Below are positions 24,637-40,089 of a stretch of DNA of 64,000 bases, one piece after another. Below the pieces are notes generated by a model. It saw nothing but the letters and a program-made list of their open reading frames with translations. It did not search any database and was not told the origin of the DNA. Within the stretch, counting starts at the first letter, position 1, and each line of letters begins with the position of its first letter. The stretch spans positions 2,170,001 to 2,234,000 of the forward strand of contig NZ_CP083439.1 in the NCBI RefSeq assembly GCF_021919125.1, read 5' to 3'. This DNA is from Clavibacter sp. A6099 (lineage in GTDB: Bacteria; Actinomycetota; Actinomycetes; Actinomycetales; Microbacteriaceae). Both the position numbers and the translations under genes were made by a program.

Positions 24637-25251
24637 TCAGCGGCGGACGCGCGGCACGTGCGCCCGGTACGCCGAGACGGTCGCGTCGCCCGGCACCCAG
24701 AAGCGCCACGGGAAGAGCTCACCGGACCCACCGGGTCCGGACACGCCGACGCGCGGGCCCGCGGCCGGGAGGGCGAGCGGCTCGTCGGGGAGGTCCAGCC
24801 GGTACGGCGGCGCGTCCAGCGCCACGCCGTCGTCGGACAGCGGGATCGCCAAGGCGACCGCGAGCCGCGCCGGCCCCCGCGCCAGGTCGCGATCGCGGAC
24901 CGCGGCGCCGCGCCGGCGCCGCGCGAGCTCGACGCCCTCCACGACCTCGCCGGCGCGCAGCAGCACGCCGGCGCTCGTGCCCTCGGGGCCGCAGACGATG
25001 TTCGCGCACGTGTGCATGCCGTACGTGAAGTACGCGTAGAGGTGCGCGGGCGGGCCGAACATGGTCGCGTTGCGCGCCCGCTTCCCGCGGAAGGCGTGCG
25101 AGCCGGGATCCTCGCCGACGCCGCGGTAGGCCTCCACCTCGGTGAGGCGCACGGAGACGCGGCCCTCCTCCGAGTCGCGCGAGAGGATCGCGCCGAGGAG
25201 CGCGGGCGCCACCTCGACCGCGTCGCGCGCGAAGAAGGCCGCGTCGATCAC
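24637..25251 (-). CDS. mpg: DNA-3-methyladenine glycosylase, AAG/MPG family
   Basis: Removes alkylated purines such as 3-methyladenine from DNA in base excision repair. The 204-aa protein has the AAG signatures RLTEVEAYRG, with catalytic Glu, SHAFRGKRARNATMFGPP and LYAYFTYGMHTCANIVCG. Length is typical. It converges with the membrane-protein gene on the plus strand, 30 bases apart. In M. tuberculosis the homologue (Rv1688) also lies next to tyrS. A 45-aa membrane gene ends 7 bases before it. Confidence 0.94.
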   Translation of the reverse strand: MIDAAFFARDAVEVAPALLGAILSRDSEEGRVSVRLTEVEAYRGVGEDPGSHAFRGKRARNATMFGPPAHLYAYFTYGMHTCANIVCGPEGTSAGVLLRAGEVVEGVELARRRRGAAVRDRDLARGPARLAVALAIPLSDDGVALDAPPYRLDLPDEPLALPAAGPRVGVSGPGGSGELFPWRFWVPGDATVSAYRAHVPRVRR

Positions 25252-25258
25252 GCGCGGA

Positions 25259-28117
<2,859 letters not shown>

Positions 28118-28164
28118 GCCGTTCTCCGTTTCGTTGCTGAGGTGTCTCGGGGTGTGGGGCTGCG

Positions 28165-29238
<1,074 letters not shown>

Positions 29239-30456
29239 TCAGCGCAGGTGCGCCAGGGCGCGGCCGAACCGCTCGCGGAAGTCGCGCACCTCGTCGTCGC
29301 CCACGATGAGCGGCGGCGCGATGCGGAGGCTGCGCGCGTTCGGCGCGTTGATGATGAGCCCCTCGCCGAGCGCGGCGGCCGCGATGCGCCCGCCGTCCTC
29401 GTGGTGCAGGCCCACGCCGATGAGCAGCCCGCGGCCGCGCACCTCGGCGATGAGCGGGGAGGCCAGCCCGGTGATGGCCGCGCGGATCTCCTCGCCGCGG
29501 CGGGCGGCGTTCTCCACGAGCCCGGCGTCCTCGATCTCGGCCAGCACGGCGTTCCCCGCGGCGGTCGCGAGCGGGTTGCCGCCGAAGGTGGATCCGTGCT
29601 GGCCCTTCTGCAGCAGGTCGGCGGCCTCGTCGAACGCCACGAGCGCCCCGATGGGCACTCCGCCCGCGATGCCCTTGGCGATCGTGACCGCGTCCGGCCG
29701 GACGCCCTCGTGCTCGTACGCGAACCAGCGGCCCGTGCGCCCGACGCCGGTCTGGATCTCGTCGAGGATGAGCAGCGCCCCGTGCTCACGCGTGAGCTCG
29801 CGGGCGCGGCGGAGGAAGCCGGCGGGCAGGTCGACCACGCCGGCCTCGCCCTGGATCGGCTCGAGGATGAGCGCCTGGACGGTGTCGTCGATGGCCGCCT
29901 CGAGCGCCTCGAGGGTCGGCGCGATGTGCTCGACGCCGCCCGGCAGCGGGAGGAACGGCGCCTGCAGCGCGGGCTGGCCGGTGAGCGCGAGCGCGCCCAT
30001 AGTGCGGCCGTGGAAGGAGCCCTGCAGCGTGATGACGCGCGTGCGATGCGCGGATCCGTTGCGCCGGGCGAGCTTGAACGCGGCCTCGTTCGCCTCGGCG
30101 CCCGAGTTGCCGAAGTAGACCCGGCCCGTGTCGCCCGCGCCGGTGATGCGGCGGAGGCGCTCGGCGAGCGCGATCTGCGGCGGCGTCGCGAAGTAGTTGG
30201 ACACGTGGGCGAGCGTCGAGACCTGCTCGGTGACCGCGCGGATCAGCGCAGGGTGCGCGTGCCCGAGCGAGTTGACGGCGATGCCCGCGAGGAAGTCGAG
30301 GTACTCGCGGCCCGTCGAGTCCCACACGCGGCAGCCCTCGCCGCGCACCAGCATGGCGAGCGGCGGCGGGGAGGAGCGCATCATCGCGGCCTGGAAGCGG
30401 TCGGACCACTCGCTCTCGGTCTGGGTGGTGCGGCGCTCTGGCTGGGTCGTGGTCAT
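29239..30456 (-). CDS. argD: Acetylornithine aminotransferase
   Basis: PLP-dependent class III aminotransferase, N-acetylglutamate semialdehyde to N-acetylornithine. ATG at 30454-30456 overlaps the argB stop (ATGA) and gives 405 aa. Motifs: [31 protein letters not shown], and the PLP lysine in [14 protein letters not shown]. May also act in lysine synthesis as succinyl-DAP aminotransferase, a known second activity of the family. Confidence 0.96.
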   Translation of the reverse strand: MTTTQPERRTTQTESEWSDRFQAAMMRSSPPPLAMLVRGEGCRVWDSTGREYLDFLAGIAVNSLGHAHPALIRAVTEQVSTLAHVSNYFATPPQIALAERLRRITGAGDTGRVYFGNSGAEANEAAFKLARRNGSAHRTRVITLQGSFHGRTMGALALTGQPALQAPFLPLPGGVEHIAPTLEALEAAIDDTVQALILEPIQGEAGVVDLPAGFLRRARELTREHGALLILDEIQTGVGRTGRWFAYEHEGVRPDAVTIAKGIAGGVPIGALVAFDEAADLLQKGQHGSTFGGNPLATAAGNAVLAEIEDAGLVENAARRGEEIRAAITGLASPLIAEVRGRGLLIGVGLHHEDGGRIAAAALGEGLIINAPNARSLRIAPPLIVGDDEVRDFRERFGRALAHLR

Positions 30457-31387
30457 GCGGGCACGACCTCCGTTCCGATTCCGTTCGTGGTGAAGATCTC
30501 GAGGAGCATCGAGTGCGGGATGCGGCCGTCGATGATCGCGGCCTTGGGCACTCCCCCGTCGACGGCTTCGAGGCATGCCGCCATCTTCGGGATCATGCCC
30601 GACTCGAGCGACGGCAGGAGCGCGCGGAGCTCGTCGGCGCGGATGTCCGAGACGAGCGACCCGCGGTCGGGCCAGTCGCGGTAGAGGCCCGCGACGTCGG
30701 TGAGGATCACGAGCTTCTCGGCGCCGAGGGCCACGGCGAGCGCGGCGGCCGCGGCGTCCGCGTTGACGTTGAGGGAGACGGCGGGGTCGTGCTCGTCGGG
30801 CGCGATGGAGGAGACGACGGGGATGCGGCCGGCGTCGAGCTGCGCGAGGACGGCCGTGGGATCCACCGCCACGACGTCCCCGACGAGGCCGAGGTCGACG
30901 TCGACGCCGTCGACCACGGCGCCACGACGGCGGCCCGTGAAGAGCCCGGCGTCCTCGCCGGAGACGGCGGCCGCGAGCGGGCCGTGCGCGTTGATACCCC
31001 GCACGACGTCGCGGCTGACCTGCCCGGTGAGCACCATGCGCACGACCTCGAGCACCTCGGGCGTGGTGACGCGGTATCCCCCGCGGAACTCGCTCTCGAT
31101 GCCGAGGCGGGTGAGCATCGCGCTGATCTGCGGACCGCCGCCGTGGACGACGACCGGTCGGAGCCCCGCGTATCGCAGGTACACGACGTCCTCGGCGAAG
31201 GTGCGCGTGAGCTCCTCGTCGACCATGGCGTTGCCGCCGAACTTCACGACCACTATGCGGTCGTGGAAGCGCTGCAGCCACGACAGCGACTCGATGAGCG
31301 TCGCGGCCTTCGACTCGGCCTGCGCCTGGTCGAGGTCGGCGGCGTCCTGCGTGATGGCGGTCACGTCCGTCCCGTCTGCGTCGCCCA

Positions 31388-31388
<1 letters not shown>
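30453..31388 (-). CDS. argB: Acetylglutamate kinase
   Basis: Phosphorylates N-acetylglutamate. ATG at 31386-31388 shares its A with the argJ stop (TGATG); 311 aa. [20 protein letters not shown] and [13 protein letters not shown] are the amino acid kinase motifs, and [15 protein letters not shown] the nucleotide site. An N-terminal helix of about 30 residues is compatible with the arginine-sensitive hexameric type, so feedback inhibition by arginine is likely. Confidence 0.97.
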
Positions 31389-33591
<2,203 letters not shown>

Positions 33592-33651
33592 TCAAATCTA
33601 GTGCCGGTGCCGGAGGGGTCCCGCCGGGCGGGCACCCGCAGACGCACGCGT

Positions 33652-33682
33652 GGGCGGACCCTCCCTGGGGAGGAGTCCGCCC
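33652..33682 (-). terminator. Terminator after pheT
   Basis: Stem GGGCGGAC/GTCCGCCC with an inner CTCC/GGAG helix, 40 bases after the pheT stop and about 60 before argC. No long T-run, but stem stability and position support termination of pheST. Confidence 0.65.
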
Positions 33683-33721
33683 GCGTGGACGGCCGTGCCG
33701 CGACCGCCGCGGCGGCTGCGC

Positions 33722-36265
33722 CTACTCCCTGAGCGCCGCGCCGAACCGATCGGCGGCCAGCCGCACTGATCCGTCACGGGCCTCGCTCGCCTCGGCCGCC
33801 GTCAGCGTGCGGTCGGGAGCGCGGAAGCGGAGCGCGAACGTGAGCGAGCGCGTGCCGTCCTCGACGCCGGGACCGCGGTAGTCGTCCACGAGCCGGGCGG
33901 ACTCGAGCAGCTCGCCCGCGCCCTCGACCACCGTGCGGAGCAGCTCCCCCGCCGGGACCTCGAGCGGCACCACGAGGCTGAGGTCCTGCGTGGCGACGGG
34001 CATCGAGGTGAGCGTGCGCACCTCGACCGCGCCGCCCGCCAGCTCGACGAGCCGGTCGAGGTCGACCTCGGCGAGCGCGACGCGCTCGGGCAGGTCGAGC
34101 GCGGCGGCGAGCGCGGGCAGGAGCTCGCCGGCGAAGCCCACGATGACGGGGCCGTCGGCCGTCACGGCCTCGACCGCGGCCGTGCGTCCGGGATGCAGGG
34201 CGATGTGGCTGCCCTGCTCGAAGCGGATCTCCACGCCCACCGCGTGCGCCAGCTGCCGCACAGCGTCGAGCGCGTCGACGAGGCCCGCGCGCTGCGCCGG
34301 GGTGCCCGGCTGCTTCGGGACGGCGTCCCCGAGGATCAGCACGCCGACGTGGCGCGGCTGCGGCGGGATGCCCGCATCCAGCGCCCGCAGCGTGTCCGCG
34401 TCGGGGCGCGCGGCCCCGGGCGGCATCTCGGGAGAGCCGTACGCGACGCCGGCACGGGGCAGGAACACGGTGCCGGTCTCGAAGACGGCCAGGTCGGTGG
34501 ATCCGCGCGAGAGGTTGCGCCGCGCGATGTCGACGAGCCCCGGCAGCAGGGAGCGGCGGAGGTACGGGAACGCGACGTCGAGCGGGTTGGCCAGGCGCAC
34601 CGCGGGCGCGTCGTCGCGGTCGGCCGCGCCGAATCGCGCGTTCTGCGCCTCGGACGCGAACGGAGACCCCATCACCTCGGTGAGCCCGCCCGCCGCGAGC
34701 GCGATCGAGGCCTGGCGGCGGAGGCGCTGCGCGGCGGTGAGGCCGCGGCCGGGGGGCGCGACGGGCAGCACGGCGGGGATCCGGTCGTAGCCGACGATGC
34801 GCGCGACCTCCTCGACGAGGTCGGCGCGGTGGCGGAGGTCGGGTCGCCAGGTCGGCGGGGTGACGGCGAGCACGCCGTCGCGCTCGTCGAGGGCGCAGCC
34901 CACGTCGACGAGCGCGTGGCGCACCTCGTCCTCGGTGTAGTCGACGCCGACGAGCGACGCGGGGTAGCCGAGCGGCAGCTCGATCGCCTCACGCGGCGCG
35001 GTCGTGTCGAGGATCGAGCCGAGGCCGTCGGCGTGGCCGCCCGCGAGCTCCTCGAGGAGCTGGACGGCGCGCGCCGCCGCGGCGGGGGCGATGCGCGGAT
35101 CCACTCCCCGCTCGAAGCGCTTGGACGCCTCGCTCGGCAGCTTGTGCCGGCGAGCGGTGCGCGCGATGGACACCGGATCGAAGCCCGCCGCCTCGATCAG
35201 CACGCGGCTGGTGCCCGCGCCGATCTCGGTGGCCGCGCCGCCCATGACGCCCGCGAGCCCGACCGGGCCGGAGCCGTCGGCGATGACGAGGTCCTCGACG
35301 TGGAGCGCGCGCTCGCGCCCGTCGAGCGTGACGAGCGTCTCGCCCTCGGCGGCGCGACGGACGACGATGCCGCCCTGCAGCCGGTCGAGGTCGTACGCGT
35401 GCAGCGGCTGGCCGAGCTCCAGCATCACGTAGTTGGTGACGTCGACGGCCAGCGAGATCGACCGGACGCCCGCGAGGGTCAGCCGCGACACCATCCACGG
35501 CGGCGTGGGCCGGGAGAGGTCGATGCCGGAGACCACGCGCGTGACGAACACGTCGGCGCCGATGCGGCCGCGGATCGGGGCCGCGTCGTCGACGAGCACC
35601 TCGATCCCCTGGACGGGCGCGTCGGCCGCGAGCAGCGCGAGCGCGTCGGCGGGATCCGTGAAGGCCGCGCCCGTGGCGTGCGCGTACTCGCGGGCGATGC
35701 CGCGGATCGAGAACGCGTAGCCGCGGTCGGGCGTGACGTTCACCTCCACCGCGCGGTCGTCGAGGTGCAGGAGCGCGAGGGCGTCCGTGCCGACCTCGGG
35801 GTCGAGGCCGAGCGAGGAGAGGACGAGGATCCCGTCGTGCTCCTCCCCCAGGCCGAGCTCGCGCGACGACGCGATCATGCCGTCGGACACGTGCCCGTAC
35901 GTCTTCCGCGCGCTGATGGGGAACGGGCCGGGGAGCACCGCGCCGGGCAGGCTCACCACGACCTTGTCGCCGACCACGAAGTTGTGGGCCCCGCAGACGA
36001 TGCCGCGGACGTCCTCGCCGCCGTCGGCCGCCGAGGCGCCCTCGGGCGCGACGCGCACCTGGCACCAGTTGATGGTCTTGCCGTTGGTCTGCGGCTCGGG
36101 GCTCGCCTCGAGCACCTGCCCGACGACGACGGGGCCGGAGATCGAGAACGCGTGCACGTCCTCCTCCTCGAGGCCCACCTTCACGAGGGACGCGTGGACG
36201 TCCTCGGGGGTGACCCGCGCGGGGAGCTCGACGTGCTCGCCGAGCCAGCTGATCGGGATCCTCAC
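33722..36265 (-). CDS. pheT: Phenylalanyl-tRNA synthetase beta subunit
   Basis: Beta chain of the alpha2-beta2 synthetase; binds tRNA-Phe and edits Tyr-tRNA-Phe. GTG at 36263-36265, two bases after the pheS stop, gives 847 aa starting VRIPISWLGEHV, the family's usual opening. An EMAP-like tRNA-binding domain (residues 40-150) is followed by B3/B4 and B5 domains and a C-terminal FDX-ACB anticodon domain (LTSMPVATQDLSLVV). Length is normal. Confidence 0.96.
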   Translation of the reverse strand: MRIPISWLGEHVELPARVTPEDVHASLVKVGLEEEDVHAFSISGPVVVGQVLEASPEPQTNGKTINWCQVRVAPEGASAADGGEDVRGIVCGAHNFVVGDKVVVSLPGAVLPGPFPISARKTYGHVSDGMIASSRELGLGEEHDGILVLSSLGLDPEVGTDALALLHLDDRAVEVNVTPDRGYAFSIRGIAREYAHATGAAFTDPADALALLAADAPVQGIEVLVDDAAPIRGRIGADVFVTRVVSGIDLSRPTPPWMVSRLTLAGVRSISLAVDVTNYVMLELGQPLHAYDLDRLQGGIVVRRAAEGETLVTLDGRERALHVEDLVIADGSGPVGLAGVMGGAATEIGAGTSRVLIEAAGFDPVSIARTARRHKLPSEASKRFERGVDPRIAPAAAARAVQLLEELAGGHADGLGSILDTTAPREAIELPLGYPASLVGVDYTEDEVRHALVDVGCALDERDGVLAVTPPTWRPDLRHRADLVEEVARIVGYDRIPAVLPVAPPGRGLTAAQRLRRQASIALAAGGLTEVMGSPFASEAQNARFGAADRDDAPAVRLANPLDVAFPYLRRSLLPGLVDIARRNLSRGSTDLAVFETGTVFLPRAGVAYGSPEMPPGAARPDADTLRALDAGIPPQPRHVGVLILGDAVPKQPGTPAQRAGLVDALDAVRQLAHAVGVEIRFEQGSHIALHPGRTAAVEAVTADGPVIVGFAGELLPALAAALDLPERVALAEVDLDRLVELAGGAVEVRTLTSMPVATQDLSLVVPLEVPAGELLRTVVEGAGELLESARLVDDYRGPGVEDGTRSLTFALRFRAPDRTLTAAEASEARDGSVRLAADRFGAALRE

Positions 36266-36267
36266 GA

Positions 36268-37305
36268 CTACACCACCATCCCGAACTGCGCGCCGAACCG
36301 GATGTCGCCCTCGACGATGTCGCGCATGTCGGAGAGGTCGTTGCGGAACATGAGGGTGCGCTCGGTGCCCATGCCGAACGCGAAGCCCTGGTACTCGTCG
36401 GGGTCGATGCCCGCGGAGCGCAGCACGTTCGGGTTCACCATGCCGCAGCCGCCCCACTCGATCCAGCGGGGTCCGCCCGCGGCGGCCGGGTGCCAGACGT
36501 CCATCTCGGCGCTCGGCTCGGTGAAGGGGAAGTAGTTGGGACGCAGGCGGATGCGCGCGTCCTCGCCGAACATCGAGCGCGCGAAGTGCTCGAGCGTGCC
36601 GCGGAGGTGCGCCATGGTGAGGCCGCGGTCGATGGCGATCCCCTCGATCTGGCGGAACGCGGGCGTGTGCGTCGCGTCGAGCTCGTCGCTGCGGAAGGTG
36701 CGGCCCTGCGCGATCGTGTACACGGGCAGCTCGTCGGCGAGCAGGGTGCGGATCTGCACGGGCGAGGTGTGCGTGCGGAGCACCAGGTGCGCGTCGGTCG
36801 GATCCACGTAGAAGGAGTCCTGCATGGCGCGCGCCGGGTGGTCGGGCGGGAAGTTCAGCGCGTCGAAGTTGAACCACTCGCTCTCGAGCTCGGGGCCCTC
36901 GTTCACCTGCCAGCCCATGCCGACGAAGATGTCGGCGATGCGCTCCTCGAGCATGGTGAGCGGGTGGCGGGCGCCCGCGCGCCAGCGGCTCGGCAGCGCG
37001 GTGACGTCGACGGCCTCGGCCACGAGCCGCTCGGCGGCCTCCTGCTCCTGGATCTCCGCCTCGCGCGCCTGGAACGCCTGCGTGACGCGGGCGCGCGACT
37101 GGCCGACGAGCTTGCCTGCGTCCTTGCGCTCGGCGGGCGGCAGCGAGCGGAGCGATCCGTTCAGCCGGGCGAGCGGCGAGGCCTCGCCGATGTGGGCGGA
37201 GCGCGCCTGCGCGAGCGACGCGGAGTCGGTGGTCGCGGCGAGCGCGGCCATCGCCTCGTCCACGGCGGAGGCGACGCTCTCCTCGGAGATCTGGGGTTCG
37301 GACAT
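36268..37305 (-). CDS. pheS: Phenylalanyl-tRNA synthetase alpha subunit
   Basis: Catalytic class II chain. ATG at 37303-37305 gives 345 aa; an upstream in-frame start is unlikely because it would add 18 Arg-rich residues. Coiled-coil N-terminus, motif 1 near HPLTMLEERIADIF, motif 2 FRSDELDATHTPAFRQIEG, motif 3 GFAFGMGTERTLMFR. No Phe-rich leader peptide is visible upstream. Confidence 0.96.
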   Translation of the reverse strand: MSEPQISEESVASAVDEAMAALAATTDSASLAQARSAHIGEASPLARLNGSLRSLPPAERKDAGKLVGQSRARVTQAFQAREAEIQEQEAAERLVAEAVDVTALPSRWRAGARHPLTMLEERIADIFVGMGWQVNEGPELESEWFNFDALNFPPDHPARAMQDSFYVDPTDAHLVLRTHTSPVQIRTLLADELPVYTIAQGRTFRSDELDATHTPAFRQIEGIAIDRGLTMAHLRGTLEHFARSMFGEDARIRLRPNYFPFTEPSAEMDVWHPAAAGGPRWIEWGGCGMVNPNVLRSAGIDPDEYQGFAFGMGTERTLMFRNDLSDMRDIVEGDIRFGAQFGMVV

Positions 37306-37361
37306 GAGGCCCGAGTCTACCGATCGCCGGGGCCGCGACCGGCCCCGGCGAGGACGCACGA

Positions 37362-37391
37362 CGGGCCCGACGCTCGCACGCGACGGGCCCG
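37362..37391 (-). terminator. Possible terminator after gluD
   Basis: Two copies of the self-complementary CGGGCCCG, 14 bases apart, 33 bases after the gluD stop. They can form a stem on the minus strand. No T-run, so support is limited to position. Confidence 0.4.
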
Positions 37392-37423
37392 CGACGGGTG
37401 ACGGGGAGCGCCCCGCGGCGCGC

Positions 37424-38248
37424 CTACGCCCCCTGCGACGTCCCCGCCGCGACGGTCTTCGCCACGCGCGGTCCGCGCTTGCGGGCGAGACGTCGCGCGA
37501 TGGTCGACACCGTGAGGTTGAGCACGAGGTACATGCCCACCATGACCACGAAGATCGGCAGCGAGTTGGCGCGGCTCGTGGCCTCGAGGATCAGCTCGCC
37601 CTGCTTGGTGAGGCCGACGAGGCTGACGATGGTGCCGAGCGCGGTGTCCTTGATGAGCACGACGAGCTGGGCGACGATGATCGGCAGCATCGTCCGGAAC
37701 GCCTGCGGGAACTCCACGAGCAGCCGGTTCTGCAGCGGCCGGAGCCCGATCGCCAGTCCCGCCTCGCGCTGGCCGCGCGGCAGGCCGAGGATCCCGGAGC
37801 GCAGGGCCTCGCCGATGATCGCGCCGTTGTAGAGCGCGAGCGCCGTGACGACCGACCAGTACGGGCCGATGGGGAAGATCAGGTAGATGAACAGCATCAT
37901 CAGCAGCACGGGCATGCCGCGGAAGAACTCGAGCACCACGGTCACGGCGTAGCGGATCGCGCGGTGCTCGCTCATGCGGAGGAGCGCGAGCACCATGCCC
38001 AGGAGGATCGCGAGGACCGCGGCGACCGCGGCCGACTGCAGCACCACGACGAGGCCCCGGAGGAGCAGCCCCCAGACGAGCGGGTCGTTGAGCACGAGCC
38101 AGATGTCGGGGCTGAACTGACCCGCCTGCTGGAGCTTCACGGCGGCGAAGGCGAGCACGGCCACCACGATGACGCCCGTGACGACGGAGAGGATGCGGGA
38201 GCGACGGCGGGCCTTGGGGCCGGGGACGTCGTAGAGGACCTGGCTCAT
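37424..38248 (-). CDS. gluD: Glutamate ABC transporter permease GluD
   Basis: Inner-membrane permease of the polar amino acid (HisM) type. ATG at 38246-38248 overlaps the gluC stop; 274 aa. About five helices, with the transporter EAA-like loop EALRSGILGLPRGQREAGLAIGL. The N-terminal 25 residues are basic and cytosolic. Last gene of gluABCD. Specificity for glutamate is inferred from gene order shared with Corynebacterium. Confidence 0.9.
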   Translation of the reverse strand: MSQVLYDVPGPKARRRSRILSVVTGVIVVAVLAFAAVKLQQAGQFSPDIWLVLNDPLVWGLLLRGLVVVLQSAAVAAVLAILLGMVLALLRMSEHRAIRYAVTVVLEFFRGMPVLLMMLFIYLIFPIGPYWSVVTALALYNGAIIGEALRSGILGLPRGQREAGLAIGLRPLQNRLLVEFPQAFRTMLPIIVAQLVVLIKDTALGTIVSLVGLTKQGELILEATSRANSLPIFVVMVGMYLVLNLTVSTIARRLARKRGPRVAKTVAAGTSQGA

Positions 38249-38892
38249 CGGGAGACCGCCACTCGCTTCTCGAGGTGGTCCGCCAGCTGGCCGAGCGGGA
38301 CCGTGATGATGAGGTAGAAGAACGCGACGCCCACGAACACCCAGACGACCGCGTCGCCGTTGGCGTTCGCGACGTCGCGACCCACGTTGAAGAGCTCGTA
38401 GATGAAGTACGCGCCCGCGATCGACGTGTTCTTCGTGAGCGCGATGACCACGTTGATCAGCGGCGGGATGACGGTGCGCACGGCCTGCGGCAGGATCACC
38501 GACCCGAGCGTCTGCGAGAACGTCAGGCCGATGCTGCGGGCGGCCTCGGCCTGGCCGACGGGCACGCTGTTGATGCCCGAGCGGATCGCCTCGGCGAAGA
38601 ACGGCGCCGTGTAGAGCGTGAGCGCGAGCACCGCGGCGGTCATGAACGGCAGCGCGCCCGAGATCGACGTGATCACGACGCTGAAGAAGGTGAAGACGAG
38701 CAGCAGCGGCGTGTTCCGCAGCAGCTCGACGTAGACGGTGGAGGTGGCGCGGAGGCTCGCCACGGGCGAGATCCTCATCGCGGCGATCACGATCCCCAGC
38801 GGGAGGGCGAACAGCACGGTGAGGCAGAGGAGGCGCAGCGTGCCGCCGAAACCCCGCAGGAACACGTCGAGATTGTCGAGGATCACATCCAC
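38245..38892 (-). CDS. gluC: Glutamate ABC transporter permease GluC
   Basis: Permease partner of GluD. GTG at 38890-38892 has a perfect AGGAGG 6 bases upstream, which decides the start; 215 aa. Five hydrophobic helices, with the EAA loop EAIRSGINSVPVGQAEAARSIGL. A frame extending upstream lacks such a ribosome site and is left out. Confidence 0.91.
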   Translation of the reverse strand: MDVILDNLDVFLRGFGGTLRLLCLTVLFALPLGIVIAAMRISPVASLRATSTVYVELLRNTPLLLVFTFFSVVITSISGALPFMTAAVLALTLYTAPFFAEAIRSGINSVPVGQAEAARSIGLTFSQTLGSVILPQAVRTVIPPLINVVIALTKNTSIAGAYFIYELFNVGRDVANANGDAVVWVFVGVAFFYLIITVPLGQLADHLEKRVAVSR

Positions 38893-38968
38893 GGCGCACC
38901 TCCTATGGTCTGCACCCGGCGGGCCGGGCGATGGTCGGATCCGGGCTCGTCTCGCCCGGACAGGGGAC

Positions 38969-39002
38969 GGGTCCCGCGCGCGCATCAGCGCACGCGGGAC
39001 CC
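38969..39002 (-). promoter_or_regulatory. Intercistronic hairpin gluB/gluC
   Basis: A perfect 10-bp stem GGGTCCCGCG/CGCGGGACCC with a 14-base loop, 7 bases after gluB. Hairpins after a binding-protein gene commonly protect its mRNA or attenuate the permease genes, giving excess binding protein. Confidence 0.65.
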
Positions 39003-39009
39003 GGTGGGA

Positions 39010-39933
39010 CTAGTAGCGGTCGATCGCCGGGGGCTCCGGCGTGTCGATGACCGTGCCGGCCGTCGCCTTGAACAGGCGCGCCCAGGTGCCGTCGTCGTAG
39101 GCCTCCTGCAGCGTGTCGTTGATGAACGTGCGGAACGCCTCGTCGTCCTTGGCGATGCCGATGCCGTAGGGCTCCTGGGTGAAGGTCTCGCCGTCGCCGA
39201 CGAGCTTGAACTCGCCCTCGTTCTGGTCGATGAAGCCGGAGAGGATCACGTTGTCGGTCGTGACCGCGGACACCTGGCCGTTGCGCAGCGGGTCGAGGCA
39301 CTTGCTGTAGACGTCGGTCGGCACGACGACCGCGCCGAACGTGGCCTCGATGTTCGCGGCGGGGGTGGATCCGGCGACGGAGCAGACCTGCTTTCCGCGG
39401 ACGTCCTCGGGCGTGTTGATCGTGGTGTCGTCCGCGAGGACCATGAGCGCCTGGCCGGCGACGTAGTACGGTCCGGCGAAGTCCACGACCTCCTTGCGCT
39501 TGTCGTTGATCGTGTAGGTCGCGACGACCGCGTCGACCGAGCCGTTCTGGATGAAGGGCTCGCGGTTCGCGGACACCGTCTCCGTGAACTTGATGCCGTC
39601 GAAGGGGATGCCCATCTTGCTGGCGACGAGCGCGGCGATCGCGACGTCGAAGCCCGCGGGCTTGCCGTCGAGCCCGGCGAGGCCGAAGAGCGGCTGGTCG
39701 AACTTCGTGCCGACCTTCATCTCCCCCGCCGCTGCCAGGCGCGCCATCGTGGTGCCCTCGTCGAACGTCGGGTTCTCCGCGAGCGCGAGCTTGTAGGGGC
39801 CGTCGCCGTTCTCGGGGGCGTTCGTGCCGGCGTCGATGCCGCTGTTCGACGCGCTGCCGGCGGCGCCGCAGCCCGTGAGGGCGACGACGACGATCGCGGC
39901 GGCCGCGGCGATGGTCAGTTTCCTGTTCTTCAT
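39010..39933 (-). CDS. gluB: Glutamate-binding lipoprotein GluB
   Basis: Extracellular solute-binding protein, family 3. The 307-aa precursor has a lipoprotein signal: basic MKNRK, hydrophobic core, lipobox LTGC with lipidated Cys at residue 22. Mature domain shows VGTKFDQPLFG, GFDVAIAALVASKMG and YTINDKRKEVVDFAGPYY, typical of glutamate/glutamine binders. Confidence 0.93.
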   Translation of the reverse strand: MKNRKLTIAAAAAIVVVALTGCGAAGSASNSGIDAGTNAPENGDGPYKLALAENPTFDEGTTMARLAAAGEMKVGTKFDQPLFGLAGLDGKPAGFDVAIAALVASKMGIPFDGIKFTETVSANREPFIQNGSVDAVVATYTINDKRKEVVDFAGPYYVAGQALMVLADDTTINTPEDVRGKQVCSVAGSTPAANIEATFGAVVVPTDVYSKCLDPLRNGQVSAVTTDNVILSGFIDQNEGEFKLVGDGETFTQEPYGIGIAKDDEAFRTFINDTLQEAYDDGTWARLFKATAGTVIDTPEPPAIDRY

Positions 39934-40022
39934 GGTTCCCGTTTCTCTGCTGGTGAGGTGGATGACGGACGCGATGGGGATCGCTCGTGGTGCGTGGTGC
40001 GGGTCGTGCCATGGTGCGGCGC

Positions 40023-40051
40023 CCGGACGCGCCTGCCTCGGCGGCGTCCGG
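40023..40051 (-). promoter_or_regulatory. Intercistronic hairpin gluA/gluB
   Basis: Perfect 8-bp stem CCGGACGC/GCGTCCGG with 13-base loop in the 156-base gap between gluA and gluB. It may partly terminate or protect transcript ends. No gene is visible in this gap. Confidence 0.45.
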
Positions 40052-40089
40052 ATGCGGGAGGGCGGGAGGGCGCGTGCCCTCCGCGCGCG

